Assembly: GCF_001039355.2 (NCBI RefSeq)
Contig: NW_019775553.1
Span: forward strand, 10,539 to 39,673
DNA: 29,135 nucleotides
Direction: 5' to 3'
Origin: Lingula anatina
Lineage: Eukaryota; Brachiopoda; Lingulata; Lingulida; Lingulidae
Part shown: positions 1-9,996 of the stretch, in pieces
Numbering within the stretch: position 1 is the first letter of the stretch
Layout: each line of letters opens with the position of its first letter
The notes under the pieces: generated by a model
The model's database searches: none
Told to the model about the DNA's origin: nothing
What the model saw: only the letters and a program-made list of their open reading frames with translations
Translations under genes and position numbers: made by a program

Positions 1-3000
1 AAAAAAAAAAAAAAAAAAAAAATCAACTTCAAGGTAAATTTATACAAATAACTTGAATAATATACATTATCTGCATCAACCTACCATATAGTCAGTTAAC
101 TGCTGAAAATTACTATGTAAAGTGGTCAGGACAATACTACTGTCCATGTGTTTGACTGACCATGATGTGTTTGAAATATGACACAAGTGGCCAGTGACCG
201 GTGTATAAGAATAAAGTGTGAAGGGTATATCAGGTGATAACCCTATGTGTAGATGAGAAAGTATCAGTGTGTGTAAGACCATGACAAAAAATGAAATATG
301 GAACTTTTTTTTTTTTTTTTGCTTTACTAAAGCAAACAATGATAGGAAATAGAAGCTGACAAATATTTACTAACAACCACAAGACACCAGCCAATAAACA
401 CAAAAAAAAAAACTTAAAAGACTTGGGCCTTCCAATTAAACCAAACTACTTTGAAAACTGTAGTTATACAATCCAACAAACATCACTCCAATCATCTCAA
501 GCTTCTGCAATCCTACCCTGTGTCACTTTCTCTGCAGGGTACCTTCCATTCAAGGTAATACAAGCATTAAGAGATCTAGCTACTCTAACACATATTTCGC
601 TATCTGTGTAATGTTACACGCCTCAGCTTCCATCAACTAATTGGATGACCTTCACCTAATGTACTACCTGAATGATGTACACAATGAGGCTTCAATAGCA
701 CTCACGAACAGGATGCAAAAAGAAAGAAATCAAGTTACAGAATGCTATTTTTCAAACCTTGTCAATAACAACAATTAAATCTTTCAGTCGAGATTTCTGC
801 ACATTTAAAATGAATTGAATGGGGATGCAATCTGAATAAAACTGATGGAGATTGTATAAATTGAAAAGAGATAGAAAACATAAAGGGACTATATTTCATT
901 ACTGTAAAAGGTTATCAGACTCGTTCTGTACATAGTGACCTAATAATAACTTTCTGTTATTGACAATGCTGAAAGGATTAACAAATTTGCAGATGGCATA
1001 AACTGGAATTAACAGGTCACCAAGACCAGCTTTTTGTTTGCAGAAATCAGTGTTCAGCCTTTGCATCACGAGCAAACATGACAGCATCCGATTCATATTC
1101 TTTTCTTTTCTTTTTAACAATGCACATACTTAAAAGTACAGGTCATTCACATTATCACGGGCAATTAGACAAGATGTGCTTGCATGGAGTGTGCAAGCTT
1201 TCTACCCGCTGCCAAAATGAACTGATAAAAGGTCAGAATATTAGTAGAAATACCTGGCAGGTCTTTCAAACCCAGACAGACTGCGCTGACTGACAACAAG
1301 GGTTGCAACAACAAGTTATAGATATGTTAACCACAAATAAAGAGAAGTGAGGAAACTACCAACATTCAGACCAACTTTTCATCTTTCAGCAAATTCAAAT
1401 TATCAAACTCAGGAGTATGTTATTGATGTCTATTTTTATCATAAAAACCTTACCCCCCCCCTTCCTCAGAACAGGCAAGCAAACTCAAAGATGTAATCAC
1501 ATCTCGGAATCTCTCCCCCTTAATCAACTACCAAGGATATCAGTTAAACCATCTACTGGCTACCATCCGCCATGTATACATTAATTAAGGTATTATACCT
1601 CCCATCAAGAAGTGAGGCAGAAATGACCACTTTGCATGTAATTTTTTTTTACACAGAAAGAAAGAAATAACCTGGGGATATAGGTTGTGTGACACACTTA
1701 ATCTGTTTGTATGAAAAAGAAGTGGATCTGTCCACAAAATACTGCCAATGAACACGCCATGGTAAATGTATTTGGATATAATCTAAGATGGACATGCTTT
1801 TTTCATACATCATTTAGGATATTAGGCATTAGATTTACATACACGTGACATTATTAATGATGCCATTCAAAGTAGATTCAGCAAGTTATGCTGCACGTCA
1901 ATTACCATTCTTTAAATCATCTTTAACCCAACAAAGCAGAAGGCTGATTTTAATGGCAATTATCTATATAGATTTGTATTATCACATCAGGAGACCACAG
2001 TCAAGTTCAGAAAATGGATCTATAAGTGGCAGACCAATGGTCAAGAGTGCAGAAACCAACTGACCAGCTACCCAAGATGCTAGCCTTTTTACTACTATTT
2101 TTGGTAGTAGACGGCTTTTAAATGAACTGAAATTGAATGCGTCTGGGGTGCATGTATTTAGTATTACCTAAGACAACAAGGTGTAATGATAGGGGCAGTG
2201 GAGATTCAAGACCATGAAATAACACCTTACGAGTTCTGAAATTATCCCACCTTCAGTTGTTGGGGTCTTTTAAAAGGCATTCTGCTACTAAAATCTGACA
2301 CCAGGCTGATTGGGGCATAGTTTGCCAGGAATGCTGGCCTAGGTGAGCTGCAGAGTTCAGACCAACTTAGAACTAGATCTACAAATTATTTAGCCATTAC
2401 ATATGACAACATCTTCACCAACCTGCATCTGCTTTTGACTATGCCACCACAATAATTTGGCATATGGTGCAGGAAAGTTATTTTATTTTAAAAATAAGAT
2501 TTATATGTAATTGTTTCATATAAATCGAGCAATACTTTCTTTGGATAAAACAGATTATCTCAGCTGATAAAGATTCAACCTGCAGCTGCCAGCATCAGTT
2601 TTAACAGCATTTGCATCAGTTTTTGTTTGCATAATCTGGATTGTGTAAAACTTGGTGTGTATTCTGGCATCTCAAGGAAGAGACCAGTATAAATGACAGG
2701 TAAAATGGATGTATTTTAGCAAGGTGCTAAAATGCTTTTCCTTATACAAGTTTCCTATAAAAATTAACATACGTGTGTCCTGTCACAGACTTCAGTTGTT
2801 ACCAGAGATTTAAATTTGCACCAATTTTCTATGGACAAAATATGCAATAAAGTGCATAATAATTTTCCAGTCTTGGTGTGATGGAAAGTTCCTGCAGGTA
2901 TCTTATTTGGCCAAGTCCTGTTATCACCTTGGATCAATGCACTGATAGCCATGTGTCAACAAGGTCTGGATGGTGCCCTTATTACAAAGGACCATATTTC

Positions 3001-4389
3001 AACAGGATGGGGGATAAGGTGTCACTATACTTACCACCTATCAGTTTACAACTTTCCATCATTAAAAATGAAATCTCAATTAAACTGGAGTCAGAGGCCA
3101 ATCTCTTCATCTACATTTGCGTCAGTGCAAATCTATTTATAGCCTGTGAACAACCATTAAAAATAGCCTCCCAGGATCCACCCATTCTAGCCTTCATTAA
3201 TATAAGTGTACAAATACACTTAAAAAATATTCCCATACAGTAATACCTAAGAGGTCAAACCCCCTTAATCCCACCAAACTTCAATAGAAAATTTCGAGAA
3301 AGAAGCACCTGTGCAACAATCCAGAATTTTTGAGGAGGAATTAGATTTCCTACTTGAGTCTATTAAGAACAAACTTTCCTCAGCCTGGATCTCTTTCGTG
3401 TTCCTTTAAGCTAATATTTAAAGTTGCTGCAATCTAAACTGGAGTTATTTGTCTCTGCTGGATCCTACGTCAATACCTGGTCGGTAGAGAGCAGCCTAAC
3501 ACATGGTCATCATTTACCAAGATGTTCCAAATATTTTTTGCACCTAGGTTGCATTAAAGCTCTCAGAGTTCCCAATTAAAGTCCAATCTTCAGCCGATGT
3601 CTGCAGTGATATCATATGTGAATCATTTAGCACACCTATGATGTCACCTTTTCCAAAGTGGATTTAAAAATCCCCTTCATCAAATCACATTTTGATAAAC
3701 GTAAGTTAACATCATCAACAACTCGAAATACTAAACCAGGGAGCTTATCATCAAAATATCCTCCTTACATTTGCATGTAGCTCAACTCCAATTCAATAAC
3801 CTGTAAAAACAGGTAAAAGCTTAATTTGTTCCACAGTTGCTAAGGCAAAGGAAAGGGTACATGACTGACCTTTCCAATAACACAAATTCAATCACATGGA
3901 TGGTAAGCAGTTGCAATCAGGAGAGATCCCCTACCATTTACATGCATAATCCTTATTTTTAAGTTTAACATATATTCATATAAAATGAACTCAATGGACC
4001 CTTTTAAATGTATTAGGGACTCTGTGAAAGATTTTGACTTGAAAAAAAGTTATTTTCTTCCAACTCTTCTACAGTGTTTTATTGCTAAACAACCATTATT
4101 CAATAATATGTCAAGTTCTCGACCTTTATTACTTGACAGAAATCGAGAGATAAAAGAGAGCAAATACCCTGTATTTTTTACAAACAAACTCTTGACAGCT
4201 TATTGTAGATGACAGACTCCATGCTCACCAGCAGTGACTTGTGGGGAGTAAAAAAATTAACATTGCTTGTGTACTGCAACAAGACCGTACATCGATGAAG
4301 GTGTCTCCATGCACTAAAATTTTACATAGATATTGTAATCATTATATGAAGACTTGTATGATGGAAGCGTGCATGTGCAAAAAAAAATA

Positions 4390-4439
<50 letters not shown>

Positions 4440-6714
4440 CCTGCAAAATATATATTCACACCAAAAAGGCTACTCATGCAGAGAATTAGAATATAGCTAT
4501 ATAAAGCCCAAACTATTATCATGTTTATGCTTCCCAGCCCTTAAGTGCATTTAGTTAGCCTTTTACAATAAAAATACAGAAAGCACCTTCACTTCGCAAG
4601 TGAGCACACTTTGTCTATTTACTTATCTGTTCAAGGATCATAAGTTCTGCAGATAGGTTCTGTCCACTATAATTAATGGTGTATTTGATCACTTGAAAAA
4701 GATAGCACAATTACCTGACCAATAGATAAGTAAATTACTTTGGGGTTTCCTCAATATACCTGTTTGACTGGTCAGTTGAAACTTAATGGCCATATCTACA
4801 GCTCTCAGTCATGTTAAGCTACATTCAATACACCCATCCAGCGTGGCAACCCTGATACCTTCATATCTTGTACAACTAATTAAGCTTTGGAAAAAAGTTT
4901 TTTTTTCTCTTTATCATAGAATCCTCTTTTGTCTCATCAAATATATTACCAACCCACATGATTTGTGAATTAAATCTATGGGTTTCCTACTTCTTTCAAC
5001 ACTTTAGCTGACAAAAATCTCTGATACAAATAGTCCAGTTCGCAGTTGGTAAATCAATATACTCAAACTCACTCACAGTTCCTCATGTAAAGGATTTTTT
5101 AATTCGTTTTCCCTTAAATTATTTGACATCAAGTCCCCCTTCATAAAAAAAAAAAACAATGACATAAAATTCAAAGCTTTTCTTGGCAACCTTCATGCTA
5201 ACATTACACCTCCATGATCAAGCCACCATTCTAGGAAAACATGAACAGCTTCTGTTATTCTTAGCACATGTTTGCAGAGAATCTGTTTACACGAAGTGGC
5301 TGTGATATTGTGGTCTCAGGATATGTGTTATTTTCTTCAGTAAAAAGTCAACTTCAGACCAGAAATAATACAGTCATTCAGAAATAGGTTAATCAGTTTC
5401 AATTTACTTCAACAACATGGGTACATAAAAAACCCAGCCAAGAAAAGAAGCAATACTGGAATACAAACAGAGTATAAAGGTGGTGTTTGGATTCCCCTCA
5501 TTCACTGTATTTTATGCAATATAAAGTATGAAGTCAACCTGTGGTGCATGCAACTCCTCTGTCAAGACTGATGCCTCTGTAACCCTAACCACTTTAGACA
5601 GATATCACAATAATGGGTGCAAATTATTCTCATATCAGTGCCCGTCTTTATCCTTATGTAACTAGTGATATGAAGGCCACAGTATTGATTTTATGCATAT
5701 ATGCCCATACCAATGTGACAGTAATGCTTTCAATTCTATATAACAGATAAGATGTCAGGTCTAAAAATAAATGAATTTGTCTATTTTGATTAGAAGTCTC
5801 CTTTTTTACTTTCATTACAAAAAGGGTACTAAGTGCACCTCAGTTCTCCCACTACAAACCCTGATAAAACATGGCCATTCACATAACAAGGTGGATTTCT
5901 AGTCAAGTTGGGTTGGCTGCTCTGAGGAGGACCCATCTAAGCAGGAAACAAGGTTTACGATTACCTCATCATAGACAGCATATAATGATTGTGCCTGCTG
6001 AGATAGATCATACAGAGTAAGGCAGATCTAAACTGACTGGAAACACGACTAAGGATTAGAAATTGCATATAAAGTTATTTTAACTGGATTGTGGACTTTG
6101 TGAAAATGCAAAACTAAATAAAATTTATCCCCTCCCAATCACTATTTGTCTTTCTTAGAGTAAAGCAAATAGTGATGTGAGCCCTGCACTTGTTTGGTTT
6201 ATATACTTTTTTTATTGGGTTTTAAAGCATAAAATACAGTTTAAATAATGATTCCAATAGCAATCCCATGACCTATGATGTTTGTGTGAAACATACAAAA
6301 ATGGCATATTCGAAAAAGGTATGCAGCATTCATGAGCCCATTCCTTCTCAGCAGCTGAATTAAAAAAGATGACAAAATTAAGCATCTCTGTTCAAGAAAT
6401 GCCTGTTGTCAAATGAATATGTAGATTACAGGAAAGGTCAGTGGTCTGAGGGATCAGGAAGACTTTCAAAGTGCATACATTCCACAGGAGTCATATCAAG
6501 AAGCACCGCCAAGAGCATCTCACTGGAAGCTAACTCCCCCGTCTGACCTTCACCGAAAGTACAAAAATGGCATCATACATGTAGAATTTGTGATGGTACG
6601 AAGATAGGTGGTTTATCAACTCCATCCCTTACAGAAATAATGTTATAAATACAATACTGATAGAAATGGTGACAGCATTCTCTGCTTGTAACATCAAATC
6701 TTTCATATACTTAC
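1..6714 (-). other. Long SERCA intron 3, no further exon seen
   Basis: This stretch lies downstream of the third SERCA coding exon in the direction of transcription and looks like intron. It is AT-rich, begins with a 22-base poly-A run (perhaps a contig edge), and contains homopolymers, a (TA)n tract near 4393-4436 and an 11-bp inverted repeat near 6138-6176. The next SERCA exon, expected to encode the conserved acidic FEEGE-type segment and the following membrane helix, was not found on the minus strand by eye. Open frames here are short, lack recognisable domains and are best treated as chance. Confidence 0.6.
4393..4436. repeat. (TA)n microsatellite
   Basis: A pure TA run of roughly 40 bases within the long SERCA intron. 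Confidence 0.95.
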
Positions 6715-7405
6715 AAATGAAATTACAGCTGCAAGTAACAGGATCTTTACAAGGAGGTCATCAAACTGTTCTACAATGAGCTCCCACAGTGGTTTTCCTA
6801 AGAAGAGAGAACATGAATTACCACATAGCTTCAATTGTATAAATTAAGAGTTGTTAATTGCAAATATACTTACATCTGTTACAGTTGTTCATCCATTTGG
6901 TACATGAGAGTTAGTGAGACAGAAATAGTTTTTTGTCAAAATCCGAGAATGAATCATATATTACTTCATTAATTCCTTTGTTTCAGTTAAATTAAAGAGT
7001 TTAAAAAACAAAATAGCATTACCTTCTTCAGCAGGCAATTCTACAATGAAGAAAATACATAGGCATTAGTTACATATGACACTTCAATATAATATGAGCA
7101 AATGTAATGCATCGGTGTTACCAAGGTTAGTACTAAAGTTAACCACATAATTAACATGGACTGCTACCAGCTTAGTGCAGATAATTCAGAGTCAACGACA
7201 ACTGAGTGAAATCTTATTGATCACCAAAAATATGAATGAAATAATTACAAAATATAAGCAGGAGATTTAACGAGCAAGAGATCTTACCGTTAGGTCCATA
7301 TTTCTCCTTTGCTCTCCTAATCTGTTCGTCGGTCAAGCCAACCTCTTCGTCAACACCGAAGTACTTGAGGACCTCCTCCGTCGTTTTTGTGTGAGCTGCC
7401 TCCAT
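6715..7405 (-). CDS. ATP2A (SERCA): SERCA-type Ca2+-ATPase, N-terminal coding exons 1-3 (partial gene)
   Basis: Encodes the start of the P-type ATPase that pumps cytosolic Ca2+ into the endoplasmic/sarcoplasmic reticulum. Exons on the minus strand are 7405-7288 (118 nt), 7040-7023 (18 nt) and 6797-6715 (83 nt), all with GT/AG borders and agreeing phases (1, 1, 0). The protein starts [20 protein letters not shown], continues with EKYGPN, then ELPAEEG, then [26 protein letters not shown]. This is the cation-transporter N-terminal region up to the first membrane helix. From memory, the 118/18/83 split equals the vertebrate ATP2A exon structure. The ATG at 7405 is supported by identity with SERCA N-termini. 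Only about 73 of roughly 1000 residues lie here; the rest lies beyond coordinate 1. Invertebrates often have a single SERCA gene, so paralogue assignment is not attempted. Confidence 0.95.
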
Positions 7406-7808
7406 TGTGAGAGGACGAATGCTTCAGATAGGGAATCTGAATTAAAAGTTAAGTCGTGTACCCTCTACAGACCTCTCCGAGATCCGTGTGGCCTTAAATC
7501 ACTGACCCCCAGCAGTCGAAAAATAATTGAGATTGAAAATCAAAGCTAGAAACGGAGGATTTCCAGCCTGATTTCCCACAACCTGTTTCCAGAGAGAGAG
7601 AGAGAGAGTATGCTTGCTATCACACGCCGACCAGCTGTAGGGGTGCAAGTTAATTATATAAATTCAGTTGCTTGCTTCAGAAATATCATATGCTTTGCAT
7701 AATAACATCCCATATAGTCTGAATTTTACATAAGCAATTTTGTTTTTATGATACTTGGCGTTTTAAGATATTTAGGTAAAACAAATTATGATAAATATAA
7801 CCCTTACC
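7406..7808 (-). other. SERCA 5' UTR and probable 5' UTR intron
   Basis: On the minus strand a strong donor (GAGAG|GTAAGG) ends a probable non-coding first exon at 7808. A good acceptor (TTTTAATTCAG|ATTCCC) opens the ATG exon at about 7436, leaving roughly 31 nt of leader before the start codon. The intervening ~370 bp holds a (CT)9 tract (plus-strand AG repeat, 7591-7608). The transcription start of the first exon is not determined. An unspliced leader is also possible. Confidence 0.55.
7591..7608. repeat. (AG)9 microsatellite
   Basis: Eighteen-base pure AG dinucleotide run inside the inferred SERCA 5' UTR intron. On the transcribed strand it is a CT tract. Confidence 0.95.
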
Positions 7809-7869
7809 TCTCCAGTAAGACGTGGACTTCCCCGCATCAGACACGCGGATAGTAATGTGTTTGCATGCG

Positions 7870-7950
7870 ATTGGTCAAAATTAATCACGTGCCAGTTGAC
7901 GTCAATTGAGATATATACACAAATGGCCATCCTTACGTTTCTATTTTTAA
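7870..7950 (-). promoter_or_regulatory. Probable SERCA proximal promoter cluster
   Basis: Within 81 bp, immediately upstream of the inferred non-coding SERCA exon, there are four consensus sites. They are an inverted CCAAT box (ATTGG, 7870-7874), an E-box CACGTG (7886-7891), a full palindromic CRE TGACGTCA (7897-7904) and a MEF2-type site CTATTTTTAA (7941-7950). MEF2 and CRE input would suit a muscle calcium-pump gene. The motifs are read directly; their use is inference, since short AT-rich sites such as MEF2 arise by chance. Confidence 0.45.
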
Positions 7951-7969
7951 ACCCTCTCCTCGGCTAAGG

Positions 7970-7980
7970 TATATAAAAAG
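7970..7980 (+). promoter_or_regulatory. TATA-box-like element on the plus strand
   Basis: TATATAAAAAG is a near-perfect TATA box in plus orientation, about 65 bp downstream of the CRE at 7897-7904. It could drive a divergent plus-strand transcript starting near 8000, making the region bidirectional. No coding exon is recognised within the next 1.6 kb, so a product is not identified. Confidence 0.25.
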
Positions 7981-9651
7981 AAAACATTTCCTCTCGAACC
8001 TGGATCAAATGACATATTCTTGCGCAGTGTTCCAACTTTCATGTTGAATTAAATGTGTGTTTGCCACCAGGGAGCAAAGACAGAATTTTAATTCTTTTTA
8101 AAAAGCGCACTTGAGATTTTTAAAAGTTGCGGTGAAATCTTATCACCTTCTGCGCGTTACCAAGCATAACAAAATCCAATATTCTCAATCCTTGGGTTAA
8201 TATGTACTGGCATCACATGAAATACCATGCCAGGATATAATTAGTCTTTGATTGTTATGCGAACTAGATGTTCGTGTCAATGTAGTTCAAGGAAACACCA
8301 TATTCAGTAGTCACCAGTCCATTTTCCTCTAAAATCATAAATCAACAGCGTTGATGGCCCCTTTGTTTAAAACTTAATATATTTGTAATTCATACCTTAG
8401 GCATTTATAAAAATTAAAAACAAAAACTTACTTGTCAAGTGCATATAAATATGTAGTTGGCCTAGTCCTAAGCATGTAAGCAATCTGGAGGTGAGTGACT
8501 GTAGGATTACAGAAATACATTGTCCTGTAATGAAAATTATTGAGGACGAACCATGTCTTCAAAAATTGATTGTCGAATTTGTTAAGGTTTAGTATGGTTG
8601 CGGTTTATCCCCGCACAGCAGTGACATTGTGAAATAATACACAGAAAAAAGCTGCGTCGAGATTGATCCACATTTTTTCTTGCTCCTTGCATTGCGTTAG
8701 TTGGGTTTTCGGTGATCGCAGAGCGTAGCCTACAATTTGCGCACTATCATTGTGGCAATATGCACTGCTGCAGCCAACATTGAAGGGATAACAATTATTC
8801 ATATGAAATTCATATTAAACGAAAAACACATTGTAAACAACTCACAGAATTATAATAAATTCTATTATAGCACCAAAACGGCGGTTATCGCAATTATTCT
8901 GGAATATGTGCTTGCCATTAGACCACGTGAACCTTCATAGATGGCTATACCTCCGCAATAATCTCTATGAGATTATTTCAAAAAATTTAGGGGAAAAAAA
9001 CAGGGAGTTACTTTGGATGTAGGAATGCATTCATTAACCATTGGCAAGTATGGGGAAATCGTCGTGTTTTTTTTTGTTTTTTTTTTTTTTTGTTTTGTTT
9101 TTTTGCGCTTATTACGCTCTGACATGGTTTGTTATCCTAAAATAAGCAAATTCATTCATTTCAATGTCCCATTCCTCTACGCACGCATATTGTTATCAAA
9201 GATAACTTATCTATTACCTATACTTAACTAGTACTAATAAAAATTGATAATAAACTAATATATATTAACAAGTGTTTTGGTAGCAGTTTTGACTGCCAAC
9301 TATCTTGTGAGATGTAACCATAAAGATTATTATGTATCAGTCAAACGTGTGCATTGACAATATTAGAACAAGGAATGACGTACAAGAAGAGTTTACCAAC
9401 AACGTGGAAAATTTCAATCGATGTTTCGTAATGGGGCTTGTCCGTATTGGGCATGGTTCAAAGTACTTGTGCCCTAATAACCCCTACCCAATAAAACCGA
9501 TATTATATCCACATTACGTAATCGAACTCGATTTGTGACATTTCAAATATTGAAATGAAGTGAGCTATCAATGATGCATGAAATTAATTCCAGTTGGAAG
9601 ATGACTGTCTCACACTGGCTTCTGATAACTAGGGACCTTGCCTCCGCCAAC
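7981..9651. other. Intergenic, no gene recognised
   Basis: Region between the divergent SERCA and mosaic genes. Open frames are short and without recognisable domains. It contains a perfect 9-bp hairpin (8957-8965 / 8969-8977, 3-nt loop) and a long T-rich tract (about 9066-9104). The mosaic-gene promoter and leader must lie at the right side, but no convincing TATA element was found. Confidence 0.5.
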
Positions 9652-9996
9652 ATGCTTTTCTCCAAGGTCTTGTTTTTCCTGGGATTCTTTTTATTAATTG
9701 TGAATACAGAAGCGACGAAAAATGACGAAGTTTGCAAGTCACAAAACACGATCTTTTCTAGTTTTAGCAGAAAATATTCCACATCGGAGGTATACTACCT
9801 GGACAGCACGCATACCTTGAAGCAGGGCATCTGCAGCTTTAAATGCTCCCAGTTGCAAAACTGTCGTTACTACACATACGAGGACGATACTGGGAACTGT
9901 ACGCTGTACGCCCCGGCTACGCTAGATCCGTCTTCAGTAACCACCACTTTACAGCCGGGACATTTTGCAGTCAATGGAACAATCTTGGAAAATCAG
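9652..9996 (+). CDS. Exon 1: signal peptide and PAN/apple domain (residues 1-115)
   Basis: The start at 9652 places MLFSKVLFFLGFFLLIVN, a textbook signal peptide, at the N-terminus, with cleavage likely after TEA. The upstream in-frame ATG at 9571 would bury it behind 27 residues. The mature part has the PAN/apple pattern: Cys in NDEVC, then GICSFKCSQLQNCRYYTYED and GNCTLY. These five cysteines are completed by the first cysteine of exon 2 (HGVC), giving the six of a PAN fold. PAN domains bind protein or carbohydrate ligands. The donor is CAG|GTGACG, phase 0. Confidence 0.85.

Noticed and set aside
2878-3243. 121-codon ORF in the first 7 kb
   Set aside because: Lies in the SERCA intron on the opposite strand, has intron-like composition and no recognisable motif.
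9332-9538. 68-codon ORF upstream of the mosaic gene
   Set aside because: No signal peptide or domain, ends before 9571, and no splice donor links it convincingly to exon 1.
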